Shown here: positions 13,201 to 24,500 of the stretch, piece by piece
Numbering within the stretch: the first letter of the stretch is position 1
How the letters are laid out: each line of letters opens with the position of its first letter
Virus record (IMG/VR): IMGVR_UViG_3300015373_000011
Coordinates: 1 to 44,053 of that record
Source of the DNA: a virus
Length of the DNA stretch: 44,053 nt
Strand: one strand, 5' to 3'
Position numbers and translations under genes: made by a program
The notes under the pieces: model-generated
Databases searched by the model: none
What the model was told of the DNA's origin: nothing
The model's input: only the letters and a program-made list of their open reading frames with translations

Positions 13201-16200
13201 GTGATCGTGCCAGGTGCTATCTCAGTTGAAGTGATAGTGTCAGGCAGTACCTCGTCAATCTTTGGAGTCCAGGCGCTTGGGTATTCACCTTCCTCAAATT
13301 GCATCATTGCGATCTGAACATCGGCGGTTGTGTTTACGATCTGTACATAAATGAAGTCCTTATCATCTCCACCAGCTATACCCGTTGTAGCGGTTCGGAC
13401 AAGCCTCCATGAATACCGCTGCCATACAGTTGTAGAAGCGGTAGGCATATCAATACCAGTGATGGTTAGATCGGTTGGTATTGAGGCGTTGGTAGCCCAA
13501 GTAGGCTGAGAATCGCCCTTCCAATAGAACGAAACTACATATGTTTTATTAGGTAGCCAATCGTATTGCTGCGCCGACATGAATCCCTTAGCAGCAGTCT
13601 TCGCAGTTGATTGGAGCCTCCACGAGTTTCGACCGAATGGACCTCCGCCAGCAACCTTCGACCAAGTGTGTGTACCTGTACCGCCATTGTCGTAATGAGC
13701 GAAGTTTTGTGGAGTGTCACCAGATGGCCAGTTGACGAAGGCAGCATTAATCAATACATTCGAAATACCAAACTTGACGGAGAGCTTAGTAGCGGTAATT
13801 GCCCCCGCAGCAATTTCCGTGGCAGTGATTGTGCCTGCGGCAATATCTCCCGCTGTGATGGTGTTCGCGGCAATCTCGGTAGAAGTAATCGTGCCAGCCG
13901 CGATGTCGGCAGCAACAATGGTGTTAGCAGCGATCTTGGCACTAGTTACAGCATCAGCGTTTAGCTCCGAAACGGTAATTGCATTAGCCGCGATTTCGTT
14001 AGCGGTGATGGTGTCCGCAGCAATGTCGCCAGCTTGAATAGTGTTAGCGGCAATTTCGCTAGTGGTGATTGCATTAGCAGCAATCTCAGTAGCGGTCAGA
14101 GTGTCAGCAGCGATCTTGGCGGCAGTGATGGTGTTGGCAGCAATGTCGCCCGCAACAATTGTTAGTGCGGCAATCTTTCCTGCAATAACGGCGTTAGCCG
14201 CTAGCTCAGAAGAGGTAATTGCATTCGCATTAATTTCATTAGCTGTCAAAGTGTTGGCAGCGATCTGTGCAGCAGTGATAGTGTTAGCCGCGATCATGCT
14301 TGCCACGATTGTCCCCGGCATAATCTCGTCTGCCATAGGGTTGTAGGCAGTTACAACGTCACCACGCTCTAGCTGTAGTGCATCAAAATATGTGACCGTT
14401 CCATTGGCAGGAGTAGCAGATTGACGGAACTGAGCCTGCATTTGATTATTGTTTGGAGAAGCGGGAACGGCTCCTGTAACGGTTACACGGGTCCAAACAT
14501 TGGCAGGACAAGAAACATTGGCACCAACAACATCTGTGAATCCTGTGAGGCCAGCATTGTGGAAACGCATTTCTGCTCTAAACGACACACCGGCAATGGT
14601 CGGCCTTACCCATCCAGAAGCAGCAAACAAATCTCCCGTCTGAATCATGTTTGTCAGAACTACTGGACTCGAAAGCAGCGGCCCATTCGTGCCGTCTGAT
14701 GTGTGTTTAAATACATCGGTGCCGTGTAAAGCGGGAACCGTTCCGGTATCTGTAACTAATGTTCCGTAAGACGCTCCCCACGGAGTTACGGCACCATCAG
14801 GACGTTCCGCCGAACTATTCGGAAGAACGTTGCCACCTCCAACAGTAATTAGAAGCTTGTTTGCGGTGATCGTATTTGCAGCAATTTCGTTGGCGGTAAT
14901 AGTTCCCGCTGCAATGTTTGCGGCCGTAACAGTGTTTGCAGCGATCTTTGCACCAGTAACAGCTAGGTTGGCAATCTCGGCATTGGTTACAGCATTGTCA
15001 GCGATCTTGGCGTTTGTAACCGCGTCAGTATTAAGCTCGTTTGAAGTAATCGCATTATTAGCGATCTGACTAGCCGTGATCGTGTCAAGTGCGATCTTGG
15101 CTGCCTGAATAGTTGTATCTACGATTTTGGCATTCGAAACAATTGCATCCTGTAATGCGGCTTGATCTACAGCAAGATCAGCAAGTTTTGCTGCGGTTAC
15201 TGCATTGTCTACAAGTTCTGTAGACCCAACTGCATTCGGAAGGATTTCGTCTGGGCGGGGAGCATAAGCAGTTGGAACATCCCCCTCTTCAAGCTGCATT
15301 GCATCCACATAACATACTTGTCCATTTGTAGGATTGTTATAGATTGCATAGCATTTAGCTTCGGTAGCGGTTGCGGGAGCGGTTCCTGTAACACTCACTC
15401 TGGTCCACGATGTCGAATTAGCTGTGACCGGAGTTGCTGCGTTGCCTCCACCCACTACAGAATTTCCTGAATCGAGCCAGTTAATGTGTACTAGGAATGA
15501 AGCTGTACCGCTGGCCGTTTTACCATAAGCGCTAAGAGTGTATTTCTTACCCACTTCAATAAGCGGGCCAGAATCATTACTTTGGGCGACTCCCATATCG
15601 CCGGTCGTATCAGTGCTATTGGTTAGGCGAGCAACCTTTGCACCGTGTTTAGCTGAGCTTAGGGAAAGTGTGTCTAGGGCAGCCGCAGGAGCCAGATTGT
15701 TGTTATATAGACCCCATCCAGCAAGGGGAGTTGTTGGATTCTCAAAGGAGGAGTTGGTAAGCATATTGCCGCCACCAATAATTCCTCCAAACTGGGCGGC
15801 GGTGATTTGGCCGGTAATCGTGGAAGCCGGAACCGCAGAGTTAGTGGTCAACGTTCCGGTAATGGTTAGATTTCCGGTGGCGGTAGAGAAGTCAAGTTGG
15901 GCCACATCAGAAGCGTTGTAGGCCCGGATACCCGCCGTATCCATAATCACACGAGCGCCCGAAGTGGCCGTCCTAAGCGTTGCGCCGGTTACCGTTCCTG
16001 CGGTAATGCTCCCCAGGTCAGCGGTAATCGCGGATAGCTGAGTTACAGAAAGCTTCGAAGCCGTGATGGTGGACGAGGCAATCTTTGCGCCGGTAATCGT
16101 TAGGTCAGATATTTCTGAAGACGTAATCGTCAGTGCAGAAATTTGAGCGGCGGTAATTGTGTTGTTAGCAATATTTCCTGCGGTGATCGTGGTGGCCGCA

Positions 16201-16670
16201 ATGTTGCCGCCAGTAACGGTGGCGCTACCGATATTGCCGCCTGTGATGGTGGCGCTCGCAATCTTTCCACCAGTAATAGTTGCGTTGGCAATCTGTAGTG
16301 CCGTGATTGTCGTATTCGCAATGTCAGACGCGGTAATCGTGGCGTCTTGAATATGAGTACCGAGTATGGTCGCACTAGCAATTTGTGTACCCGTGATGGT
16401 GGCATTGGCGATTTGCGTAGCCGTAATCGTGCCACTGACAATGTTCCCCGCAGCAATAGTCGCTGTTGCAATATCTAGTCCCTGAATCGTGGCATTCTGA
16501 ATCATCGAGGACGTGATGCTGTTGTCCGCGATTAGCGTGCTCGTAATCGAGTCCGCCGCTAGATCGCCCGATGCGGTACGGCGTAGCTGAGCCTCTAGGT
16601 CAGAGACTCGCTGCTTAAGGCTGTCAATATCCGACAGTGGATCGGTAGTAAGCCCAGCTAATGTAGTCAC
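10278..16670 (-). CDS. Giant tail fibre / receptor-binding protein
   Basis: 2130 residues; the host-contact fibre. GTG start overlapping the previous stop (GTGA). Order: coiled-coil N-terminus (SDIDSLKQRVSDLEAQLRR); long runs of an approximately 11-residue repeat (A-x-TIT-A-x-x-IA) typical of phage fibre shafts; four separate jelly-roll, carbohydrate-binding-like modules at about residues 297-477, 610-785, 967-1143 and 1257-1423, each opening with a [GN][GN]N[MVL]L-type strand, with the first three closing in an EEGD/ERGD/EEGEYP-type strand; a laminin-G/concanavalin-like domain at about 1560-1763 (LSLEYWVKFEALPD and ANTTYHVVHTYDG); and a C-terminal tail-collar domain at about 1990-2130 (LWLMCNGAAV, FNVPDLRGRVPI, HTHDFTHTHTLSG). 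The multiple sugar-binding modules suggest attachment to wall polysaccharides or teichoic-type polymers. Confidence 0.93.
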   Translation of the reverse strand: MTTLAGLTTDPLSDIDSLKQRVSDLEAQLRRTASGDLAADSITSTLIADNSITSSMIQNATIQGLDIATATIAAGNIVSGTITATQIANATITGTQIASATILGTHIQDATITASDIANTTITALQIANATITGGKIASATITGGNIGSATVTGGNIAATTITAGNIANNTITAAQISALTITSSEISDLTITGAKIASSTITASKLSVTQLSAITADLGSITAGTVTGATLRTATSGARVIMDTAGIRAYNASDVAQLDFSTATGNLTITGTLTTNSAVPASTITGQITAAQFGGIIGGGNMLTNSSFENPTTPLAGWGLYNNNLAPAAALDTLSLSSAKHGAKVARLTNSTDTTGDMGVAQSNDSGPLIEVGKKYTLSAYGKTASGTASFLVHINWLDSGNSVVGGGNAATPVTANSTSWTRVSVTGTAPATATEAKCYAIYNNPTNGQVCYVDAMQLEEGDVPTAYAPRPDEILPNAVGSTELVDNAVTAAKLADLAVDQAALQDAIVSNAKIVDTTIQAAKIALDTITASQIANNAITSNELNTDAVTNAKIADNAVTNAEIANLAVTGAKIAANTVTAANIAAGTITANEIAANTITANKLLITVGGGNVLPNSSAERPDGAVTPWGASYGTLVTDTGTVPALHGTDVFKHTSDGTNGPLLSSPVVLTNMIQTGDLFAASGWVRPTIAGVSFRAEMRFHNAGLTGFTDVVGANVSCPANVWTRVTVTGAVPASPNNNQMQAQFRQSATPANGTVTYFDALQLERGDVVTAYNPMADEIMPGTIVASMIAANTITAAQIAANTLTANEINANAITSSELAANAVIAGKIAALTIVAGDIAANTITAAKIAADTLTATEIAANAITTSEIAANTIQAGDIAADTITANEIAANAITVSELNADAVTSAKIAANTIVAADIAAGTITSTEIAANTITAGDIAAGTITATEIAAGAITATKLSVKFGISNVLINAAFVNWPSGDTPQNFAHYDNGGTGTHTWSKVAGGGPFGRNSWRLQSTAKTAAKGFMSAQQYDWLPNKTYVVSFYWKGDSQPTWATNASIPTDLTITGIDMPTASTTVWQRYSWRLVRTATTGIAGGDDKDFIYVQIVNTTADVQIAMMQFEEGEYPSAWTPKIDEVLPDTITSTEIAPGTITTNEIAATTILAGNIAAGTITGTQIAATTIAAGNIVTDTLTASQIATNAITTTEIAANTITAGDIAAHTITATEIAAATITATEIAAGTITASRIAVSNISDNLIANGSAEGASTDSWALVEGGPLALTTVLDSTAPSGDYAFRIPSGTNAGEGYRAIAVKPGVTYSVRLFLKHSNGNGTYYVRLNEKSTYPTGDYVTSALRTSFTDLASALNNSTITTWTLQEYTYTVPAGIYWVSPSVYNWGPSTGTLDYDAIEIREQINAVSISDGTITANKLNVANMFADVGNVINLTAGLITGTTIQTNTTGARVVLDTSGLTAYNASDAPTVVIPVTGAASFSGAIDAVGGLTQDAVTASPASTARKHAWLDSSESEIGAVYGATSAYPGTSTSRLMASATAPMSYSTLVKAHANLKHFWRLNGGGSISADSVSSGALALSAVDLPAAATGLIAGTDGAIKQSTTGGMQYSATPALNENVTNGLSLEYWVKFEALPDVDTKLMLRSSAVNGSQPEYWKSTYKTSTAKLEFSILIGGVAKTITGGTTIVANTTYHVVHTYDGANLKTYLNGVSDATAVAQTGNIDAQNITPYKVGKVQTSGSTALGKLPTTTGQGGFGGGAPPGAWTNAANIVSSNDTYATATSTNGGTEYIYGGGLGFALPTGAVITAYTFDIEMHSSNSGAFFDIDTFVRPTYNSTTGQLSHTYNSYQFSAADLNYNLSSSAATYGTLTPAQINDANFGFAVRFKGVNGIVLSVDRISLTVTYHIPITMDEAAVYNAALTSTVVADHYQTGTTGISTSTATVEKQVIGADGTSDFMRLDIGDLKITARSTAPSLWLMCNGAAVSRTTYAALFTAIGTTYGTGDGSTTFNVPDLRGRVPIAPDGGVGRVTANNALGNSSGSQAHTHDFTHTHTLSGTTGGASAGGGAGGSQFRFGDGFQDVHNHGVLGNTASQSTATTSSVNSLPPYQVVNYMIYAGV

Positions 16671-17692
16671 GATGCCACCGTTACCATATTAGTCATTTTA
16701 GGGTTACTATTCTCATCTATTTGTAGATTACAAGAAAACACACGAACGGGCTGATCTACCGCAACGATATTTTGGAACTTTGCTTTTAAGTAACACTTAT
16801 CGCCTAACTGAAAATCCCTAAACACTAACGGTTGGTCATCACCGGCTATCGGCTGGAACTGGTAAGTCACTCTCGGGTTCTTCTTATATAGAAGCTCAGC
16901 CTCACCATAAGCGGCCAGGATGGAAGTGTCACTAACACTTGACAGAGTTACACTAGTTTCAAATAGGTTGTACAGTCCTTGCGACACAGCATCTTCCGTT
17001 AAATATCCGGTAGTGTCACTATTTTTACCGTATACATTAAGACGATTAATGATGGATGCACCATCCACATTTTCGGAGAAGCTTTCAAGATTTGCTGGCC
17101 CCCACCCATATGACCAAACCACGCCAGTCCGATCTACATATTCATCCCAAGCTTTAATGTTTAAATCCCGAGTGGCGGGATCAACTGTGATGTCCGGGCC
17201 AGCTTCGATGGAAGTCATCTCTTCTATGCCTTGACCGATATTGGAGCCTTGCTCAAATGTTTTTGAAATGGCAGGAGCATCGTCAGTGGTCGTACCTACA
17301 TTCATCCAAGTGTCGTGTTGTAGGTTGGCGATATTCAACAGGTCATGGATAATCGCTCCACGAAATTGAGTGGTATACGTAGTCTTAGTCCGTAGCTCTC
17401 GGTGGTAAAGAAGTTCCTGCCAACCGACAGCAACTACGTTAATCGTTTCACCAGGCAGGTTCCTATTAAAGGACAGGATTGGACCACTCCAATAAATCTG
17501 GCCGTTGTAGACCAGAACGACGCAGCGACCGATGGAACTAAAGTTCAGCGAGAATTCGTTGAGCGGATAATTGAAGCTCAGACGACCAGGCCTATTCAGA
17601 GCCAAGTCAAGGCTCATGTTCGAAGCGTCATAGAGCGGACAAATCATCGACATATCGGTCGAGGCCGCTAGATAAAGGTCCCATCTAGCCAT
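16667..17692 (-). CDS. Tail tip hub / minor tail protein (gp37-like)
   Basis: 341 residues. Starts MARWDLYLAAS and has the plan of siphovirus baseplate hub proteins that follow Dit: a GRLSFNYPLN strand region, YNGQIYWSGPILSFNRN, NVVAVGWQELLYHREL, and a ribose- or barrel-like middle (TSIEAGPDITVDPATRDLNI). Proteins of this kind (ReqiPepy6 gp37-like) form the central hub that holds the tape measure end and the fibre. It overlaps the fibre gene by four bases and follows the Dit-like gene with a three-base gap, as expected for tail-tip genes. Confidence 0.8.
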   Translation of the reverse strand: MARWDLYLAASTDMSMICPLYDASNMSLDLALNRPGRLSFNYPLNEFSLNFSSIGRCVVLVYNGQIYWSGPILSFNRNLPGETINVVAVGWQELLYHRELRTKTTYTTQFRGAIIHDLLNIANLQHDTWMNVGTTTDDAPAISKTFEQGSNIGQGIEEMTSIEAGPDITVDPATRDLNIKAWDEYVDRTGVVWSYGWGPANLESFSENVDGASIINRLNVYGKNSDTTGYLTEDAVSQGLYNLFETSVTLSSVSDTSILAAYGEAELLYKKNPRVTYQFQPIAGDDQPLVFRDFQLGDKCYLKAKFQNIVAVDQPVRVFSCNLQIDENSNPKMTNMVTVAS

Positions 17693-17695
17693 GGC

Positions 17696-18541
17696 CTAAA
17701 TCCACGAATGCCTATATGCCACAGTTACTTGAGACGTACCAGCCGTTAATCCAGTCGCGGTAAAGATGAATGAATTATTCCCTGGAACGTAGTAAGGCAT
17801 GGTTGCGGTAAAGGCAACTAGCGAGAACTTGTTAAGCCCCGTTGAAGTTGCTACGGTGCCCGCTTTACTATCAATTATCCATTGCTGCCCACCAGGAATG
17901 GTCGTCCCGCCCACGAAGGCGAAGGTTGTACTACCTAATACCCAACTTGGATTAGTCATCGGACCCTTCAGGGTAATTACCGTGTCGGCATTGTAATTAC
18001 CCTCATTATTGTGAGTATAGAGAAGCGCACTGGTAGCTGTGGTTCCGGTCGCTGTCCAAGTCTGCGACTCAAGCGTTTGCGATACGATCCTGGGATCGGA
18101 CGCTCGTAGCGTGATAAGGAAATCTCGATAGTGGTACCAAGTCTTAATCTCATCCGTCATAGCGATTGGCTGACTTGGGCGGCAATCAATCTGAGTATCG
18201 CGGCCTCCTGTAAGACTCCCTGAATCTATGTAGAGAGGCTTCTCAGTTAGTGTTCCAAATGCACCAGACAAGGCCGTTGTCATCTGTCTGAGGCCGTGTA
18301 GTTGTCCGTTTATTGCTTCGATACGTCCGCCCAAAGTGATAGTCCGGCCTGCATAGAATGATTGCAAGGCACGTTCCCCATCGCGGCCACTGCGAACCTC
18401 TCGGGCATCCCTAATGTCTGGCTGCGCTAGACCGCCAACTTGTGTGATTCGATATTTGTTGATGACACTTCGGTCATTAAGAGTCAGGCCGTTGTATTGA
18501 TATACGGCTTCGACTCCTGCGTAAAGGGTTCCGTCACCCAT
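17696..18541 (-). CDS. Distal tail protein (Dit-like)
   Basis: 281 residues. N-terminal YNGLTLNDRSVINKYRITQV and ERALQSFYAGRTITLGGRIE match the first domain of Dit proteins; the second half, with GLTAGTSQVTVAYRHSWI at the end, looks like a galectin-like domain. Dit forms the ring joining tail tube to tail tip. Its position directly after the tape measure (TAATG overlap) and before the hub is the standard siphovirus order. Confidence 0.82.
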   Translation of the reverse strand: MGDGTLYAGVEAVYQYNGLTLNDRSVINKYRITQVGGLAQPDIRDAREVRSGRDGERALQSFYAGRTITLGGRIEAINGQLHGLRQMTTALSGAFGTLTEKPLYIDSGSLTGGRDTQIDCRPSQPIAMTDEIKTWYHYRDFLITLRASDPRIVSQTLESQTWTATGTTATSALLYTHNNEGNYNADTVITLKGPMTNPSWVLGSTTFAFVGGTTIPGGQQWIIDSKAGTVATSTGLNKFSLVAFTATMPYYVPGNNSFIFTATGLTAGTSQVTVAYRHSWI

Positions 18542-21500
18542 TATCGTCTCCGTCCTTGCTGTTCCCAGGCTAGGCGGTTAACCAAGTGCTCTACATCCAC
18601 TGGCCCACCAACCTCATTAATTGTAATATCAATGTCATCTCCCACACCAGGGGATCGCGCACTGCGCGCGGTTGGGTTGATGAACCATTCGCCCTCGTGG
18701 ACAAGCGCCATGCCAGTACGAAGTACCGTGCCACCCTCTGCCAGGCCAGGCGGCTGGAATTGCGGCAGTAGTCCGCCAGAACCCGTGAAGATCGCGTTGC
18801 GGAACCACTGCCATGCGGTCGAGGTAAAGTCTTGTGGATTAAACGTGTCACCAAGATCATTTAGGGCTTGAGTATTTTGCTGAAGCTGAAGCTCGTTCTC
18901 GATAATCGCATTAATCAGATTCTCGAAAGTAGTTTTCTCCGCTTCAGTCATGCCTTGGGTTAGTGCAGCAAAATCAAGTCCAGAAACAGCGGTCACAAAT
19001 TCTGTACCGCTTAGACCGGCCAGATCAATACCCAGCCAGTTAAGAAGCTGCTGACGTAGTTGTCCGCCCTGATTAGTAAGCACTTGACCTATCTGAGTAA
19101 GAATGTCACCCTGCTGGCCTGTAGTGCTTCCGCCAGTGATATTCGCAATCGCTTGGAGAATGCTGTTTAGCTGGCCGAATGCGCCGGTCTGGAATTGGGC
19201 GGGATTCTGGATAGCTGCGATCATTGCGTCCCTAGTCGCATTCGCCGCATCCGATAGTGCTAGCGTATTCTCATCTAGCTGCACGCCAAGGTCCTGTATC
19301 TGTTCAGTAAGCTCCTTGATAAAGGTTTGATTTTGTTCCGTTGCAGGAAGTGCTAGTTGCTGATTTAGCAGACTTTGTAGGTTGCTCAGAAGCGCAGATA
19401 CATTTACCCGCTGTGCGGCAAGAATTTGTTCGCGTAGTTGGGCGGCTCCAACAGCATTTCCACCACGCTGCATAACATCGGCAAGCCGGTTGCGAAGTCC
19501 AATCTGGAAATCGGCAGAGCGAGCAGCTTCGTTAGCCGCATCAATGGCAGTCTTGAAAAGAGTTTGCTGTGCTTCGACCAGGCCAGCCTGTAGATCGCCA
19601 AGTTGATCCTCTAGCTCAGTTTTAAGTCCGATATTTCCGCCCAGAGTCGCAGCAAGAATTTGTTGCTTAATTACAGCAATTTGATTTTTAAGCGCATCAA
19701 TCACTAGTTGCTGTGTACCGACAGTATTTTGGCCTAGCGCCTCCGCTATACGCTCACGGATTTGTGCTTGCGAAACCCTACGTTCTGCTCCGTCTATCGC
19801 TTCTTGCGCCGTCTCCCGGATAAGCTCCATCTGAGACTCGAACAGAGTTACTTGTGTGTCAGCAATTTGATCTTGTATCTCTTGTACAAGTTCCTGATTT
19901 CCTAGCTTCTGAGCCTGCGCTAGAGCTTGGTTAAGTTGATCGGCCTGCTGGTGGAGAGCATTAATACGGAGTTGAATTGTTGCCGTAGAACCAGCACCAA
20001 TGGCATTTGCTAGCCGCTCCCATAGACCAGCCATTTCAACTGGACGCCCAGCATCATCAGCTAGCTTGCGAATTTGATCGGTACGAGCATCATAGATGGC
20101 TTTAATCTGCTCGGCGATGGCATCCTTTATCTCTTGGAGTCGGTCCTGTAGACCAGTACGCTCGGTGGCAAGACTCTGACGCTGCTGATTGAGGCGATCA
20201 ATCTCCTTCTGCTCCTTATCCGTGACACCGCCCTTGCGAAGCTCTCGGATTCGATCCCGCAGTCGCTCCTCTTGCCGCTTGATAGAAGCCAAAATTCCTA
20301 GCACCCGACGACGATAAGTGTTTAGCTCATTGAGAGTTCTAATCTGATTCGCAATTGCCTGTTCAGCAATTGAATCATCATCAACGCTGTCCGCCTGCCG
20401 CCTCCGCACTCCTGTAATCCGTCCACCACGTCCACGAGTGACACGGAACTGGCTCCGAGTAAGTTCGGTCGCCATCTGTTGCGTGTGGCGCTCGATACGG
20501 GCGCTGAGAATGTCAAGCAGTCCGTTCTCGCCAGTAATTTGCTGTAGCGTCTTCAGATAACGATTGGTCCGTTCCTCAATGTCCTTCTTAATGCGAGTCG
20601 CGGCGTTCCGTAGAGCATGGTTAGCTCGTTCGAAAGCGTCACGAATCTCGTTAAATGTACGAAGCGGGAATGGCGGGAAGAGGAATCGACCTTGGCGTAC
20701 AGCCTGGCGCTGTTCGGCTGGGCTTGCGAAGCCGGTCACCTCGCCTCCGTCTTGGAAATGCGGGAGAAGGGCTTGCTGTCCCTTGAAGCCTAGGAATTGC
20801 TTGAGACGCTGAGTGTTCACTCCAAGTAAGGTGGCAAGACGATTCTGCTGAGTCTCATTTACAACCCATTCGCCAGCGTGAGCGATGATCGGTACTTCTT
20901 GACCCGCCTTACCTTGAATAGGCCCACCCTCAGCGAAACGTGGAGCGCCAACCCATCCACCTTGAGCAGCGAACTGGCCCCAGCTATCTTGTGAGGAAAC
21001 CCACGGAGCGGTACCGCCAGCACGCCATAGCTCGTATGCAGCGCGAGCGTTGGCCCATGGGTTACGCATATCGCCATACTTAGCGACAAGATCAGGATGG
21101 TTGTAAATCTGCCACAGACCCGTGGCTCCGATTTCGTTAACAATACCTGGGCGAAGGGTGGACTCCGCCTGCGCGATGTGTCCGAAAAGCTGCGCTACGC
21201 TGTCGGGGAATCCGGCTTTCTTAGCAAGACCAACTGCCTGATCGAAACCAATAGTGATATTGGGATCGCCAAAGACGTGATCTAGTGGACCATCATAGTG
21301 CGCGTTCCCCGCAACTCCTGGTGCGAGGCGCATAGCAATTTTGTCGATGTACTTATTGCCGAACTTAACTAGCTTGTCTAGCGCAGCCTTGGTCAGACGG
21401 GATAGAGAACCCGCGCCGCCAACCTTGATCTTGTCGAGATGGTCTACGTCGAAGCTACCACCCGACAGGAGCGAGGCGATAGATAGGCCTCGGGAGGCGC

Positions 21501-24500
21501 GGGAAATGATCTTCGCCATCCGGGCAGCGTCGAAGGCGTATTGCGGGAGTACAGCCAAGTGGACGTGATCGGTGTGATCCTCAATTGGGAAGCCACCAAG
21601 CTGATCCTTACCTCGCCAAATAAGCTGCTTGATAGTGCCAGGAATCTTGCTCTTCCAGAAGGCGTTAAAGGCGTCTTCTTGCGGCGTAAGCACACCGTTC
21701 GAGAAGTCTCCTGCGAGACCCTTAGAGTGGTCCGACACATTACCCGAACTTGTGTAATAACTGTGGTCTGTACGGCCTGCGGACATTTGTAGACCGAACT
21801 TCCGCATAGCGAAGTTGGTGATCGGATTGAAGCCTTCGCCCGATCCATGTGGGCCTGTGAAACCACCCTGAGCGAATCCAGGCGCACCGGCACCGCCCGC
21901 GTGATATCCGCGAGTGGACTTGAATAGGCCGTCTAGAGTCGTGCCGTAAGCGTTCCATAGAGCACTGTTAACCACCTTCTGATGGCCCCAGTTAAGTACA
22001 GCCTCGCCTCGACCAAGCACGGTCGGAACTAGATCGCGGCCTCGCTCGCCTGGCTGACCAATCCAACCACCCGTAGCGCGTCCAAGGCTTGGAGGCGTGT
22101 CAATACTGACTCGCGCAGGCTTGGCCCCGAAGGTATCCAAAGCCGTGTTGACGTTATTCACTACATAGCGGAGGCCTCGGGCGACGCCACGATCCATGCC
22201 CTCAAAATTATTTAGGACATTGGTTTTTAGTTGCTGTGAACGGCGACGGGCCGATTGAGCAGCGTCTTGCAGACGATCATCAACGATGTCTGCAACTGAA
22301 CGGAAAATCCTGTTAGCGGTCTCGCGGCCTTCCCGAGAAAGATCGTTAAAGGTGCGCCACATTCCGCGCCATGTACCAAGGATTTCAGAAGAGGCAGCAT
22401 TAATAATTGCTAGCAGATCAGACAAATCAATAGCGGCAATATCCTCAGCCTTACCAGCATCGCCTCTACCAACGCCTCCACCTTGCGCGAACTTCCTTCC
22501 TCTTGACTGGCCACCGCCACCGAACATGGAACGGAGTGCGTACAGGATTCCGTGGCCACCAGCAGACGCAACTTCCTCCTTAGTCCAGACGTGCTCTCCT
22601 GGCTCTAGCAGAGCCGCTACGCGGTCACCGCCACCGTAACCAGCAACAGGTCCGCCTTGGCGATAAGCACCAATATCCTTCAGCGGATTATCGGGTAGGT
22701 TTACATCCGGAAGTCCGCGCAGAGAAATCTTGTCCGGCAGCGCCCTATCGATCAGTCGAGCAAGCACACCCGCAAGGGCGAGCGGCCCTCTAACAATTCC
22801 ACTTAGTGCTTTAAATAGAGCGCCAGGCAGACCCTTCATACCATCAACAAAAGCGTCCTTGGCATTGATCCCGAAGTCCTTAAGTAGACCAGGCAAGCTT
22901 CTGAAGGCGGCAGTGATAGTCTCGATTACACCCTCGAAAATCTTTCCAATTCCAGAGAAGATTTCGCCTAGTCCTGAAAATACTTCCTTGAAGCCCTTAA
23001 GCATCTGCTTCGGGTCAAGTGTGAAGAAGCCAATAACTAGGTCAGCAAATCCCTTGAATACCTTGATGCCTCCCGCAATAATGCGGATTGCACCGATCAT
23101 CACATCGATGAATCCTTCAATTGCTTTGGCCAGGGTATTGAAATAGAAGACGAGGCCAATTCGTATAGCCTTCGCTGCGAATGCTAGGAATTTATCTCCC
23201 TGTTTACCCGAAAGTCCTAGAGAATCTCCCAGGTCCTTAAACGCATCAATCAGTTCCCTAAATGGTCCGCGAAGCCGTCTAATCGCGCCTTGAATGCCTC
23301 GCCAAAGGTCGTCAAGCTGGTGATACTTAGCCAGAAGAATTACTACCGCACCGATTGCCAGCCCAATTACTCCGCCCAGCAGTAGCGGCCTAAACCCTAG
23401 CTCGAAAGCGATACGTAGTGCATTTGCTGTTTTAATAAGGCTCGTAAGAGGACCAAAGATCAGCGTGAATGCCTTCTGCATAACACCGAAGGTGATGGCA
23501 ATAGCGGCAAAGGACGCGGCTAGTCGTGCCGCAAGAGGATGAGCAGCGACAAATTTGCCGACCGCATTACCAATCGCAATCATGTTACGAAGGAACTGAC
23601 CGAGGGCTGGAATTAGAACCTCAGTAAAGATGGTGGTGAACGCCTTAACCGAGTCACCACCCGAACCGGCTTCGTCTCCAAAGATTTCCGAAAGCTCATC
23701 TCCGATAGCGCTCAGAATGTCTCCGAGAGCCGAGCCAACTACCTTAGTTACTTCAAATAGATCATGGAAGAACTTATTAGCCTTTGAACCCTTCTTGTCG
23801 ATGCTATCTGCGAAATCATTAATAGCATCCGTCATACCCTTTACTAGGTCTAGGCCGGTCCTAGCGCCACCGCCAGGTCCCGCAATAGCAGCAAATAGAT
23901 GAACGATGGAACCAAGTAGGCCGATCCAAGCCTTTAGATGGACCAAACCTTCACGGAAGAAGTTAGAAATCTCTTTCTGTCCACGGGCGCTTCCAGTGAA
24001 CTTTTGTAGCTTCTCTGCGCCATCAGCGATGAATCCACCTAGCGCCTTAAAGACAGGAGCAGCAGCAGTAGCGACATCTAGGAAAATTCTTCCAGCAGCA
24101 CGTACCACCCTGCCGAAGATTTCCATGTTTCCTGAAGCTTCTTTGGTTAAGCCAAGTATTTGTTGTAGCGGTTTACCAGTGGTAAATGTGTCAAAAGTTT
24201 TATTAAGCTCTGTGGCCATCGATCCAGCAAGAGTTTTTGCTGCATTAATGATCCGTGGGTCCTCCATTAGGTCAATAATCCCTCGCGTTGTACGAGTGAA
24301 GGACTGAATTAGTGGAGCGGTAATAGTCTGAGCGAAATCCCTAAAGTGATTCTGGAAGGAAACGAGAGCTTGGAAGAGAGCTTTCTCCGCTTCGCTCATC
24401 TGGCTCTTCAGGAATTGAAGTTTTCCGGCAGCAGCCGTTACGCCTTCAGAGGCAGTCTCGGAAGAGCGTCGAGCATTTTCTACAGCGCGCTGGGCACGTT

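Noticed and set aside
12814-14346. Several plus-strand Ala/Val/Ile-rich frames looking like membrane proteins
   Set aside because: They are the reverse of the TITAxxIA repeats of the fibre gene; repeats on one strand create hydrophobic open frames on the other.
12900-16480. DNA tandem repeats in the fibre region
   Set aside because: The repeats are protein-level shaft repeats with variable codons, not a DNA repeat array or CRISPR; there are no regular spacers.
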